Shown: positions 46,045 through 54,728, numbered from the stretch's first letter. The stretch is 64,000 nucleotides of DNA from Listeria floridensis FSL S10-1187 (GCF_000525875.1 NZ_AODF01000024.1:17656-81655); one strand, 5' to 3'. Translations and numbers: made by a program. Notes: a model not told the origin generated them from the letters alone.

Positions 46045-46805
46045 ATGGGATTAGCAAAATTAATGCGGTTTTATCACCAGAAACTGGGAAATTGGAATTT
46101 GATCTATAGTTTTATGAAGGGATCTTGGATTAGCTACATTCTGCTTGTCATTTTGCTGATTCTTGGAACTGCGATAAGTTTTGTGTATGTTGACTCTGGG
46201 ATCAGTTGGCTGATACTTGGTGCGGCGGTACTTTTTGGCGTTCTTTTTTTTCTATATTCTGATTTATTTGCGCGCTAAACGTCATATTAAGCTGGCGTAT
46301 CAATTGCGCGATTTTAAAGAATTTGCTAAAATGAAGAATTACCTTTTATATGCCTATTTGAAAAAGAATGGGTTTGCGACACATTCGGAACTGGAAGAGC
46401 TGATTCAATTTATTCAATCTGAAAATAAGCTTGCCGGAGCTAGGCACGGCGGCGGTTTTACCAGTATGATTTTTAAAGTTTTTGTCGCGGCATTTCTCGC
46501 TATTTATAGTGGTAGCTTTCTTATTCAAGTTGAGGACGGATGGAGCAGGTTTCTTGCGATGCTGTTTATCTTGGTCACGGCGATAGTGCTGTTTTATGTT
46601 GGGCACGGAGTTGAGCTTGTTTTGCGGCATTTTTTCAGGAAAACTGACCGAGAAGCAGCAAACTTGATTCGTTCTATTATTTATATTGAGACAGTTTTGC
46701 GGGTTAACACGAATACGGACTATCATCCATTTCGGATGGTCGAAAAAAAAAGCAGAAGAAACACCGTTTTTGCAAGAAATTATTTCTTCAAAATCCTTTT
46801 TGTAA
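46045..46805 (+). CDS. Unknown membrane protein, two homopolymer frameshifts
   Basis: Start MGLAKLMRFYHQKLGNWNLI with GAGTGGCGG upstream. T8 at 46244-46251 and A9 at 46743-46751 each carry one base too many; removal gives about 252 aa ending KKAEETPFLQEIISSKSFL. Four TM segments in two pairs (about 32-54 and 58-75; 145-165 and 170-190), with a soluble region between them containing ELEELIQFIQSENK. No family recognised. Close to a GntR regulator 40 bp downstream, perhaps one operon. Confidence 0.6.
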
Positions 46806-46845
46806 CTGAAGCATGTGACTTATTAAAGAAAGAAGGAGCTTTGAG

Positions 46846-47496
46846 ATGGAAAACAAACGAAGAGAAACGATGGAAACGATGTGCTACAGAGAATTGAAAG
46901 AGCGGATTCACTCGGGTTTTTATCAGCCGGGAGAGCGCTTAATCGAAGCGAAAATCTCAAAGGAAATGGATATCAGCCGAACTCCGGTCAGAAAAGCCAT
47001 TTCGATGCTTGCGGCAGACGGGTTTGTGCAAAATACGGAATATCGTGGCGCTGTTGTTAATGACAGCAGTCTTGGTAAGGAACGTTATATCGAGATGCTT
47101 GATATGCTCGGGCTTTTTATGAAACATGCCATTCGGCGAATTGAAGCAAAACGGCTACCGCTAAATTATAAAAAGTTTGATGAAATGCGCTCGGAACTGT
47201 CTTGGCGGATTGAGGCGGGGCAGGAAAAAGCCTATTTAAATTATGGGAAATCTATTGTGCTAGAATTTATTTTCTATCTAAAAAATAACTGCTATACAGA
47301 AATTACAGAGGATTTTTTTAAAAAGATTGATCAATTCGGCAACCTCGAAGTATTGACGATCATCGAAAGTTCAGGGCCAGTTATGGTAGATAATTTTACG
47401 AAGCTTCTTGAGGCGATTCGCAGAGAAAATTATTTAGGGGCTCTTGCTGCGGTTGATAAGATTACGGAACGGCAGATTTTACTTGCTTATCGCTAA
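46846..47496 (+). CDS. GntR-family regulator (FadR/FCD-like)
   Basis: 216 aa. Winged helix GERLIEAKISKEMDISRTPVRKAISMLAADGFV (about 27-60) with the typical TPVR turn and RGAVV wing, then a helical ligand domain of FCD length. The usual metal-binding Asp-His-His of FCD domains are not obvious. GAAGGAG 7 nt before the ATG. Target unknown; the adjacent membrane protein is a candidate. Confidence 0.85.
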   Translation: MENKRRETMETMCYRELKERIHSGFYQPGERLIEAKISKEMDISRTPVRKAISMLAADGFVQNTEYRGAVVNDSSLGKERYIEMLDMLGLFMKHAIRRIEAKRLPLNYKKFDEMRSELSWRIEAGQEKAYLNYGKSIVLEFIFYLKNNCYTEITEDFFKKIDQFGNLEVLTIIESSGPVMVDNFTKLLEAIRRENYLGALAAVDKITERQILLAYR

Positions 47497-47531
47497 AACA
47501 AACTTTTAATTATATTGAGAAATAAGCTTTA

Positions 47532-47570
47532 AAAAAACACGCTTTCTACGAATAGAAAGCGTGTTTTTTG
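47532..47570. terminator. Bidirectional terminator
   Basis: A 16-bp perfect stem AAAAAACACGCTTTCT with a 6-nt loop lies between the converging GntR and aquaporin genes. Confidence 0.93.
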
Positions 47571-47574
47571 CAGT

Positions 47575-48240
47575 TTAATTTTCTTCACTGTCAAACGCGA
47601 ATCTGCTTACAATCGCGGCAATGATTCCTCCAACAATTGGAGCAATAATGAAGAGCCACAACTGCGAAAGTGCTTCTCCGCCAGCAAATAGTGCGGGACC
47701 GATACTTCTAGCTGGGTTAACGGAAGTACCAGTTAGCGGAATGCCAAGCAAGTGAATTAAAACTAGTGTTAAACCAATTACTAAACCGGCAAACGATGCG
47801 TTCCCTTTCTTTCCGGTAACGATCAAAATCACTAATACAAAAACGAAAGTAAGAATGACTTCTACTAAGAATGCGCCTGAAACACTTAAACTTCCAAAAC
47901 CGTTTTGTCCAAGGTTTTTAGTCGTCAAGTCGGCAGAAAGAAGGAAAGTACGCAATGTTAACGTTGCGACAATGGCACCTAGAATTTGAGCTACTATGTA
48001 AATCGCTAAATCTTTTACGGATAAACGTTTATTGATAAACATTGCTATTGAAACGGCTGGGTTAATGTGACAGCCGGAAATAGTCCCAATACTGTAGGCC
48101 ATCGCAACGATTGATAAACCGAATGCTAATGCAATTCCTGGTGTGCCGATACCTTCGATACCTCCGCCGAGGACGGCTGTCCCTGTGCCAAATAATACTA
48201 AAACGAAAGTCCCAATAAATTCTGCAATCGCCTTTTTCAT
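47575..48240 (-). CDS. Aquaporin, AqpZ-like MIP channel
   Basis: 221 aa with six TM segments. SGCHINPAVS (near 56) and GTSVNPARSIGPALFAGG (near 172); the serine after NPAR and cysteine before HINPA are typical of water-selective AqpZ-type channels. GAAGGAGGTGAAATAG upstream on the minus strand is a strong RBS. The window also has a GlpF-type channel near 1.7 kb. Confidence 0.92.
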   Translation of the reverse strand: MKKAIAEFIGTFVLVLFGTGTAVLGGGIEGIGTPGIALAFGLSIVAMAYSIGTISGCHINPAVSIAMFINKRLSVKDLAIYIVAQILGAIVATLTLRTFLLSADLTTKNLGQNGFGSLSVSGAFLVEVILTFVFVLVILIVTGKKGNASFAGLVIGLTLVLIHLLGIPLTGTSVNPARSIGPALFAGGEALSQLWLFIIAPIVGGIIAAIVSRFAFDSEEN

Positions 48241-48524
48241 CTCTATTTCACCTCCTTCAAAAATAAATCAACATCTTAAAAAATAACATATTTTACCAAA
48301 AAAAGATATGGATAAGTTATGTCGTTTTTTTTGTGAAGCGGTGAATTTGAGTAGATATTTTTTTTGTTAAAAGAATGGCAGAGTTTAACGTTGCAATGGT
48401 CTAGTTTAATTTGCGAATTAATGTCAAACACGACAGCCTTAGCATAGCTAAGGCTGTCGTTCATGTAAATGAAAATAAAAGTATCTAGCTCAATCGAATT
48501 TCCAATATTTGTATTTTAGTCATT
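48241..48524. other. AT-rich gap with a perfect hairpin
   Basis: ACGACAGCCTTAGC (48430-48443) and its complement (48447-48460) form a 14-bp hairpin with a 3-nt loop, 65 bp downstream of the rgg stop. It is probably the rgg terminator, although the T run on that strand is short (GTGTTTG). The remaining bases, the aquaporin upstream region, show no other feature. Confidence 0.6.
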
Positions 48525-49394
48525 TTATTGCGACTTCGATAAAAACAGCTCAATATCATGGTCGAGATCTTCGATATATTTTGGTTCATCAAGTGTTTCC
48601 CAAATTCGTTTCGCTTTTGCGATGTATTCCTCTCCACCGGGCATTTCCAAGCGGTGCAGTAAAATTCCTTTTTTTCCAATTGCATTAGCCCATTGTAAAA
48701 AGAATTTTTTTTCTTTTGCAAGCTCAATGGTCGCATCAATCGAGGCATAGGCCTTTTCAAATTGATGATTGAGCATCAGGACTTGTAAATAATTAATCCT
48801 AAGTGCAATGTATAGTCGATCTGCATTTTTAAAGGTCTTATAATTATCTAGCTTATCAAGCAGAAGTTCGACAATAAACTGGGCAGTATCAATCGGGAAT
48901 GTAAAAAAGATATTGGACAAGATTTGAATATCTGCCCAGTACCAATTGTCTAATTGTTCGAGATTATCCCAGATATGGCTGACATAAGAAGCTGCTTTTT
49001 CCAAATCATTTGTTTGATTTAATACAATCAAGGCTTTCAAGAAAGCTAAGCGATTGGCGATCTCAAGGTCATCGTGATTTTCTAAGTAGCGTTCATATCT
49101 AGGAACAAGTTTTTCGATTTCCTTGGAATCTACACTGACGGAAGTGAGTTTTCTAAAATCGTAAGTTAATTGTTCATTATCCATTAAGTTGTAGTTATTT
49201 CGAATAAAATTAAACTCTTCAAAATCAATGTTAAGGGTGTGAAGGATTGACTGCAAATTAATAAAGCTTGTATTGATTGCATCATTTTCAATTCGTTTAA
49301 TGGTTGACAGGGAAACAGTATCCGAGGCTAAATCTTCGCGGGTTAAATTTTTGCCTATTCTAATTTCTTTAATTGTTTCACCAATTGTTTTCAT
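48525..49394 (-). CDS. Rgg/GadR/MutR-family (RRNPP) peptide-responsive regulator
   Basis: 289 aa. N-terminal Cro-type HTH (GETIKEIRIGKNLTREDLASDTVSLSTIKRIE, residues 4-35), then a C-terminal all-helical TPR-like domain (about 75-285) with the Rgg pattern NWYWADIQILSNIFFTFP. RRNPP proteins bind an imported short peptide in this domain. GGAGGA lies 6 nt before the ATG. It is divergent from a 20-residue hydrophobic peptide gene 105 bp away, with a palindromic operator between them, the usual layout of Rgg/SHP and ComRS systems. Confidence 0.9.
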   Translation of the reverse strand: MKTIGETIKEIRIGKNLTREDLASDTVSLSTIKRIENDAINTSFINLQSILHTLNIDFEEFNFIRNNYNLMDNEQLTYDFRKLTSVSVDSKEIEKLVPRYERYLENHDDLEIANRLAFLKALIVLNQTNDLEKAASYVSHIWDNLEQLDNWYWADIQILSNIFFTFPIDTAQFIVELLLDKLDNYKTFKNADRLYIALRINYLQVLMLNHQFEKAYASIDATIELAKEKKFFLQWANAIGKKGILLHRLEMPGGEEYIAKAKRIWETLDEPKYIEDLDHDIELFLSKSQ

Positions 49395-49406
49395 ATTTGT
49401 TCCTCC

Positions 49407-49459
49407 AAAGGGTCAGATTTGACCTATTTTAGCTATAGTCTTAGTAATCTTATTATTAT
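49407..49459 (+). promoter_or_regulatory. Rgg operator site 1 and peptide-gene promoter
   Basis: GGTCA-GATT-TGACC at 49411-49424 is a perfect inverted repeat next to the rgg start. A TATTAT -10 candidate is at 49454-49459 (another, TATAAC, at 49463) and there is no good -35, which implies activation. A near copy occurs at 49775. Confidence 0.7.
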
Positions 49460-49499
49460 TAGTATAACAAGAAAATAATAAATGAGGGGCGGTTATTTT

Positions 49500-49562
49500 A
49501 TGTTATTTATTGTCAGTGCCATTAAAACGGTATCGTTGTTGTCAAACTGGTGGATAGGCTAA
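49500..49562 (+). CDS. Short hydrophobic pheromone-like peptide (WW type)
   Basis: 20 codons: MLFIVSAIKTVSLLSNWWIG. GAGGGGCGG lies 8 nt upstream of the ATG. A hydrophobic N-terminal half and a C-terminal double tryptophan resemble the ComS precursors of streptococci, whose mature XIP peptides carry WW (for example GLDWWSL). It is expected to be exported, trimmed to its last 7-9 residues and re-imported by an oligopeptide permease to bind the adjacent Rgg. Homology is not proven; the call rests on form, RBS and context. Confidence 0.65.
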   Translation: MLFIVSAIKTVSLLSNWWIG

Positions 49563-49774
49563 GCTTGATGCAAAAAACCACAGCTTCATGAAAATCAGCT
49601 GATGATCACTATTTGCAAGGTACGATTTTTATAGAGACTGTTTCTCTAAAATCTAAGTATATGATTGCGCACAAATAGCACATCTTAGTCAGCTGAAATG
49701 ACTTCTCAGATGAGAAAATTGGAGCACACTAAAATTCAACCTCTCTGGATAACCCCTTATTCTTGTTTCAGTAA
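49563..49774 (+). other. Gap between the peptide gene and operator site 2
   Basis: About 210 bp without a convincing ORF or terminator. Several short repeats (CAGCT, TCAGCTGA twice) suggest some RNA structure. Confidence 0.3.
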
Positions 49775-49826
49775 AAAGTTCAGATTTGACCTCTTTTATG
49801 AGTGTAGAAGGCAAAAGTTCTATAAT
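49775..49826 (+). promoter_or_regulatory. Rgg operator site 2 and promoter of the 60-aa gene
   Basis: 49775-49800 matches site 1 (49407-49432) at 22 of 26 positions, with core TCAGATTTGACCT unchanged. TATAAT at 49821 is 46 nt from the site start, against 47 nt at site 1. No -35 is present. This strongly suggests co-regulation with the peptide gene. Confidence 0.7.
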
Positions 49827-49892
49827 AGATTTATATTCAGGTTGTTTTGACCACAAATTACAGCGAGAGTTATAGCATAGAAGGAGGTTAAA

Positions 49893-50075
49893 ATGATTTC
49901 AAAGATAAAAAGAGCGATTGCTCGAATGAATAGTAGTAAGAATGCTGAACAGGGCATGGATGATGAGATTCAAGCCTTGAGGCTGAAGATGAAGCGATTA
50001 TGTCAGGAAATTGACGAAAGTTTCAATCGGAGGTTATGCGATTCTTGCGACCGAGATGAAATGACAAAACCGTGA
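49893..50075 (+). CDS. Small basic protein, putative Rgg target
   Basis: 60 aa, MISKIKRAIARMNSSKNAEQ then a charged helix and a C-terminal CDSCDRDE. The N-terminus is an amphipathic basic helix and no signal peptide is seen. GAAGGAGG lies 6 nt before the ATG, and a strong terminator follows. No family recognised. Being the operator-linked output of the Rgg system, it might be an effector, a small regulator or a bacteriocin-like peptide. Confidence 0.6.
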   Translation: MISKIKRAIARMNSSKNAEQGMDDEIQALRLKMKRLCQEIDESFNRRLCDSCDRDEMTKP

Positions 50076-50107
50076 TAGTGTTTACGGAAAGGTTAGAATA
50101 CTAAAGG

Positions 50108-50160
50108 AAAACCGATTTTCAGTTCTATTCTGAATGATGAACTGGAAATCGGTTTTTCTT
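50108..50160 (+). terminator. Terminator of the Rgg-linked small gene
   Basis: AAAACCGATTTTCAGTTC pairs with GAACTGGAAATCGGTTTT (one G-U) and is followed by TTCTTT. Confidence 0.85.
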
Positions 50161-50188
50161 TGACGAAAATAATAGAAGCAACCTTATG

Positions 50189-51181
50189 CTAAATCAGCCG
50201 AACAATGTAACGCCCAAGGATTCCGCCGTTCATCACTTTATTTAATGCTTCAGGAAGGTCATCAAGCGGTATTTCAGTTGTAATCGCATCGAGTGAATCT
50301 AGTTTGAGATCTGTTGCAAGATGATGCCAGACTTCTTGGCGGTGTGGATATGGACAATAGACAGAATCAATGCCAAGCAAGTTGACACCACGAAGGATGA
50401 AAGGAAAAACGCTTGTCTCAAGTTGTCCGCCTGCCGACATGCCACATGTAGTAACGCTTCCGCCGTATTTGGTTGTGCTTAGCAAGTAACTGAGCGGTTT
50501 TCCGCCGACGCAATCGATTGCATGGGCAAATCGTTCGCGGTCAAGCGCTCGAATTTTTTCAGGCTGAAAATCTTCGCGATCTACAATTTCTGCTGCCCCA
50601 AGTTGCTTGAGAAAATCTTCGCGCCCTTCTTTTCCGCTTGATGCAATAACGGAGAAACCAAGTTTGGCTAAAATAGCTGTTGCGATACTACCTACGCCGC
50701 CGGTTGCTCCGCTAACGGCAATAGCTCCATCTTTCGGATCGGCACCATGATCTTGCAAAGCAAGAACGCTCATGCCAGCAGTAAATCCGGCTGTACCATA
50801 AAGCATAGCTTCACGCAACGTCAAACCAGCAGGAAGTGGAACAACCCAATCACTTGGAACTCGAATATATTCGCTGTATCCGCCAAAATGACTGACACCA
50901 AGTTCATAGCTGGTCACAATAACAGGATCGCCTTCTTTAAATTTAGGATTTTCCGAGGCTGTTACTATTCCGGCTGCATCAATTCCAGGAATAAATGGAT
51001 AATTTTTAACGATGTTTCCATTCGGAAGGCTTGCAAGACCATCTTTATAGTTTATGCTTGAATAATGGACACGGATGGTTACTTCGCCGTTTGGCAGGTC
51101 ATCGAGATGCAACTCGCGAATAGTTAATTCGGTTTGTGCAGGTGTTTTTTGATCAACGAATAAAGCACGAAATGTAGTCAT
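50189..51181 (-). CDS. Zinc-free MDR quinone oxidoreductase/acryloyl-CoA reductase (YhdH/YhfP type)
   Basis: 330 aa. NADPH-binding VSGATGGVGSIATAIL (near 152), IPGIDAAGIV (near 66), DCVGGKPLSYLL (near 223) and GILGRYIVRL at the end are typical of the YhdH/AcuI group. No zinc-ligand cysteines. AAAGGAGG before the ATG on the minus strand. Reduces quinones or alpha,beta-unsaturated CoA esters; physiological substrate unknown. Confidence 0.92.
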   Translation of the reverse strand: MTTFRALFVDQKTPAQTELTIRELHLDDLPNGEVTIRVHYSSINYKDGLASLPNGNIVKNYPFIPGIDAAGIVTASENPKFKEGDPVIVTSYELGVSHFGGYSEYIRVPSDWVVPLPAGLTLREAMLYGTAGFTAGMSVLALQDHGADPKDGAIAVSGATGGVGSIATAILAKLGFSVIASSGKEGREDFLKQLGAAEIVDREDFQPEKIRALDRERFAHAIDCVGGKPLSYLLSTTKYGGSVTTCGMSAGGQLETSVFPFILRGVNLLGIDSVYCPYPHRQEVWHHLATDLKLDSLDAITTEIPLDDLPEALNKVMNGGILGRYIVRLI

Positions 51182-51327
51182 AAATGTAAAATCCTCCTTT
51201 TAGTATCACTTACTTCCAATGTAGCGCTTTCATAGAAAATTTTCAAGTAGGAGCTGGTTCTGAGTTGGTATTCAGCGATATTTCCATGTATAATGAAAAC
51301 GAATTGTGCGAGAAGGAAGGGAATTTT

Positions 51328-52227
51328 ATGACGAAGGCACTTTTGATCATTAATCCGTCTTCTGGAAAAGAAAAAGCAGAAGGTTATGCAGCTAAGGCGA
51401 AAAAGACACTTTTGAAGCGTTTTGATCGAGTGGAAGAAAAACATACAGAAAAAGGCGGTGACGCGACCGAATTTGCTTCTGATGCAGCGTTGGAGGGCTT
51501 TGATGCGGTCATTGCGATGGGCGGCGATGGAACATTGAATGAAGTTATCAATGGACTTGCAAGGCATGAAACGCGCCCTGCTTTCGGCTTTATTCCGCTT
51601 GGAACGGTGAATGATTTGGCGCGTTCAACTGGGATACCGCTTAAGCCGAAAAAGGCGATTGATATGCTTGAAACGGCTGTTTTAAAACCGATGGATGTTG
51701 GAAAAATCGGGGATCAGTATTTTATGAATGTACTCGCTGTCGGAATGATTGCTCAGGCGGTCGATCAGGTCAGTGTTGAAAAGAAAACGAAATTCGGTCC
51801 GGTAGCGTATTTTGTCGAGGGACTCAAAGCCTTTAATCGACATGAACTTCTGGATTTCAAGCTTGTTTATGATGAAGGCAAGTTTGAAGGGGAAGCTGCA
51901 CTGGTTGTGGCTGGTCTTACCAATTCGGTTGGAGGAATGGAAAACTGGGCGCCGGAAGCTGAAATTGATGATGGTTTACTTCACGTTTTCGTACTGACAA
52001 AGCTAGGATTATTTGATGCGGCTAATATGTTGCCGCAGCTTGTGCGCGGGACATTAAAAAACAGTGATGGTGTGTTGTATTATAAAACGCAACACCTTGA
52101 AATTGATGTGTCCGGTGAAGATATTTCTGTCAACGTAGATGGGGATAAGGGACCGACAATGCCTGTAAATATTGATGTGTTTCCTAGTCATTTGAACTTA
52201 TTTGTTCCGCATAAGAAAAAAAACTAA
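51328..52227 (+). CDS. Diacylglycerol/lipid kinase (DagK/YegS/BmrU family)
   Basis: 299 aa. LLIINPSSGKEKAE at the N-terminus, the catalytic nucleotide loop MGGDGTLNEVINGLA (near 66) and PLGTVNDLARSTGIPL (near 92). The C-terminal VDGDKGP..P region completes the fold. ATG at 51328 with GAAGGAAGGG. Phosphorylates diacylglycerol or a related lipid. Divergent from the oxidoreductase. Confidence 0.92.
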   Translation: MTKALLIINPSSGKEKAEGYAAKAKKTLLKRFDRVEEKHTEKGGDATEFASDAALEGFDAVIAMGGDGTLNEVINGLARHETRPAFGFIPLGTVNDLARSTGIPLKPKKAIDMLETAVLKPMDVGKIGDQYFMNVLAVGMIAQAVDQVSVEKKTKFGPVAYFVEGLKAFNRHELLDFKLVYDEGKFEGEAALVVAGLTNSVGGMENWAPEAEIDDGLLHVFVLTKLGLFDAANMLPQLVRGTLKNSDGVLYYKTQHLEIDVSGEDISVNVDGDKGPTMPVNIDVFPSHLNLFVPHKKKN

Positions 52228-52569
52228 AAATGGGTTTTTTAAATTGAAATAATACGTGATTCTTTTTGAGAAATCTGGTAAAATAAAATGAACATAACGA
52301 GGCGAAGCTGGATTGGGAAACGGCTTTGAAGCTAGGTTAAGAGCACAAGCAGCATTGGCTTTCAAAACGCCAAACTTAAGATGCGGCTTCTGAATTTTAC
52401 AACGAAAGTCGAATCTATTTGTAAGGGTAAGCAAAGAGACGATTTAGGCTTGTGGAATATTTTTTTAAAGTAAAAATGAAAAGCTGAAAAATGGGGGAGA
52501 AAGTTGTCTAATGGCGGCTATCTTCCTTTTTTTGCGGGGTGCTCGGCTGATTTTGAAGGAGAGAAATTT
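52228..52569 (+). other. 340-bp gap
   Basis: No supported gene. A TAAAAT at about 52277 could serve as -10 without a clear -35. Between 52290 and 52400 the sequence is less AT-rich and may fold (GAAGC, GGCTTT and AAAGCC-like repeats), which could be an untranslated leader of the hydrolase. TTG at 52504 with GGGGGAG offers an alternative start 66 bases earlier. Confidence 0.35.
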
Positions 52570-53715
52570 GTGGCAGCAACTCGATCGGAAAGAAATCAAT
52601 GGAAAAATAAAAGAAAACGGCGGCGTGCTTATTTTTTGTGGTTTGTTGTGCTCGTAATCGGTTTTGCGGGTGTTTCGTTAGTTGCTTGGAAATATTATAA
52701 TCGGTTAGTGTTTCAAAAAGAAGCGGATAATTTAGCTAATGGTCCTGAGTTGATTCGGCAAGTGAAGGCGAATCAGTTTACGGATAAAGCGATTGATGAG
52801 TATTTACGAAAAACAGGGTTTGTCGGTTCGGTTTATATTGAAGATCAAGGGGATTTTGTGCTTGAAAAAAGCTACGGGGATGCGGATTTTGAAACAGGTC
52901 GAGTGAATGATTTAACAAGTAGCTTTTATATTGCTTCTGCGCAAAAAGCGATTGTCGGAACGGCACTTTTGCAACTGGTAGATCGAGGTTTGATTCGCTT
53001 GAATGATCCGATTGATAAGTATATTTCTGGATTCCCAAATGGTAAGAAGATTACAATTAATAATTTCCTTGGGCACACGACGGGGCTTAAGCCCCGTCGT
53101 GAAGGGAAAAAGCCAATTACACCGGAAGGCATTCTTTGGATGATGAAGGAAGCAGGGATAAAATCGGCACCGGGCAAGTGGAATTATGCGGATGATAATT
53201 ATACGGTCATCGGCTATTTGGTTCAGATGATTTCTGGAATGCCGCTGTATGATTATATGGAACGAAATATCTTTATTCCAGCCGGTATGACGGGAGCAGG
53301 TTTTTATCCGACTTTTGACGCGAATCGAACGAAAACCAATAGTTATTTGCGGACGAAAAACGGGATGGTATCTGTGCCGCTGAAGCAGGATTTTTCACAG
53401 CTATTTGGTGCAGGGGATATGTATATGACCGCGAAGGATTTGATGAAGTTTGATGAAGCACTGCTCTCCGGGAAGCTCGTTTCGGAAACAAGTTTAAAAC
53501 GGATGTTTCGGAAGGGGCCGGGGAAATACGGGGTCGGCTTTTACGATTTGAACAGCTATTATATTTCAAGGGGAGTGCTTGGCGGCTATGAAGCGAGCAA
53601 TGCTTTTACAAAAGATCATAAAAAAACAATCATTCTTTTGTCCAATGCTCGGACGAAAGCGAAGTCGCATTACCAGTATACGAAGGATATTCTTGACATC
53701 ATGAATAAAAATTAG
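52570..53715 (+). CDS. Membrane-anchored serine hydrolase (beta-lactamase/class C PBP-like)
   Basis: 381 aa. A basic N-terminus (KNKRKRRRA) and one TM (YFLWFVVLVIGFAGVSLV) anchor an extracytoplasmic hydrolase domain. SxxK is ASAQK (near 142), the second motif YADDNY (near 216) replaces the usual YxN, and the G-rich motif is GVLGGYEA near the end. GTG at 52570 has AAGGAGA 6 nt upstream. Likely a D-alanyl-D-alanine carboxypeptidase or esterase relative; true beta-lactamase activity is not implied. Confidence 0.88.
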   Translation: MAATRSERNQWKNKRKRRRAYFLWFVVLVIGFAGVSLVAWKYYNRLVFQKEADNLANGPELIRQVKANQFTDKAIDEYLRKTGFVGSVYIEDQGDFVLEKSYGDADFETGRVNDLTSSFYIASAQKAIVGTALLQLVDRGLIRLNDPIDKYISGFPNGKKITINNFLGHTTGLKPRREGKKPITPEGILWMMKEAGIKSAPGKWNYADDNYTVIGYLVQMISGMPLYDYMERNIFIPAGMTGAGFYPTFDANRTKTNSYLRTKNGMVSVPLKQDFSQLFGAGDMYMTAKDLMKFDEALLSGKLVSETSLKRMFRKGPGKYGVGFYDLNSYYISRGVLGGYEASNAFTKDHKKTIILLSNARTKAKSHYQYTKDILDIMNKN

Positions 53716-53776
53716 CTTAGAATAGTTGAACCGTGTTATAATAGTTTCGAACTTGAAATACAGGAGGAAACGATAA

Positions 53777-54160
53777 TTGGAGATAAAGGTTCAAAACAAG
53801 ATTCAGGACTCTCAAATTGTTTTCACGAGCGATTTTGGCGAGTGTATTGCGACTTGGGCCGATGACGAAGATCCGGATCCCGGGCGAAAGTATACAGTGG
53901 AAGTTACGATTCCGAACAAAATTACGTTTGAAGATTTATTTGAAAGCGATGAAAAACATTGTTTGCTCGAATCAGAAGAAGATTTAGTTCATATTGTCGG
54001 AAAACTAGAGGATTATGAGGAAGACGGTTTTGCGGTTCTTCGACTTGAAGAAAGCATTATCTGCTTTGATTCCGTGTTTGATGAACAAATTGAGCAACTA
54101 CACGGCAAATTCATTGATTTATTTGTTCCAAAAATAGAGTTAACAAGTGTTGGTATATAA
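53777..54160 (+). CDS. Conserved hypothetical acidic protein
   Basis: 127 aa, very acidic (ATWADDEDPDPGRKY; ESEEDLVHIVGKLEDYEED). It is mostly predicted beta strands with no TM or signal peptide. TTG start with GGAGGAAACG 8 nt upstream. It resembles small conserved Listeria proteins of unknown role. No function assigned. Confidence 0.65.
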   Translation: MEIKVQNKIQDSQIVFTSDFGECIATWADDEDPDPGRKYTVEVTIPNKITFEDLFESDEKHCLLESEEDLVHIVGKLEDYEEDGFAVLRLEESIICFDSVFDEQIEQLHGKFIDLFVPKIELTSVGI

Positions 54161-54161
54161 A

Positions 54162-54216
54162 AACCAGCAGCTGAATGTGGCAGTGCCACGAGTTTCAGCT
54201 GCTGGTTCTTTTTTTT
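54162..54216 (+). terminator. Terminator after the acidic protein gene
   Basis: AACCAGCAGCTGAA pairs perfectly with TTCAGCTGCTGGTT around a loop that itself has GGCAGTGCC, then a run of eight T. Confidence 0.93.
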
Positions 54217-54257
54217 GTTCACCAAAAAGATACGTGATAAAGCGTCCAAACTTTGTT

Positions 54258-54728
54258 TCACTTATATTTCGCAAGCACTTGTAACATTTTATCCAAATCG
54301 ACTTTGTCCTTTGGAAAAATCATCAGGCGCTGACGTCCTGTTTCGATTACGAGAATGCCGTCTTCGGAAAGGTTGATTCGCTCAATTCTGCTGTAAGGAA
54401 CGAAAACGAGATTGTAAAATAAGCCGGTTTCTTTAAACACTGCACTCGGCCGGCGGAAAAATGCAATGTAAACGAAAAATAACACCAGTATCCCGAGCAA
54501 AATGGTTGTAAGCACTGGGCCGTTTCGTGAAATATTAAGGAAAAGGAGCAAGGCAAGCATCCCGACGAAGATATAGCCGTCAAAGCGACCGCGCGTACGC
54601 ACTGGAACTTTTAACTTCGTCGCTCCTTTCCAAAATGAAAGCACAAGGCCGTCATAAATTGTAAAAAGCAGTACGCCAATTGTAAATATTAAAAGAAAAA
54701 TATTGGTACCATTCCATTCCATTACCAT
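54258..54728 (-). CDS. UPF0266/DUF986 membrane protein (YobD-like)
   Basis: 156 aa with three TM segments (about 9-29, 53-72, 74-92) and a soluble C-terminal part (PYSRIERINLSEDGILVIETGRQR). UPF0266 genes neighbour mannose-PTS operons in enterobacteria and Listeria, and here one lies next to a mannose IIB gene. No good RBS is visible, so the ATG choice among the first three residues is uncertain. Function unknown. Confidence 0.75.
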   Translation of the reverse strand: MVMEWNGTNIFLLIFTIGVLLFTIYDGLVLSFWKGATKLKVPVRTRGRFDGYIFVGMLALLLFLNISRNGPVLTTILLGILVLFFVYIAFFRRPSAVFKETGLFYNLVFVPYSRIERINLSEDGILVIETGRQRLMIFPKDKVDLDKMLQVLAKYK

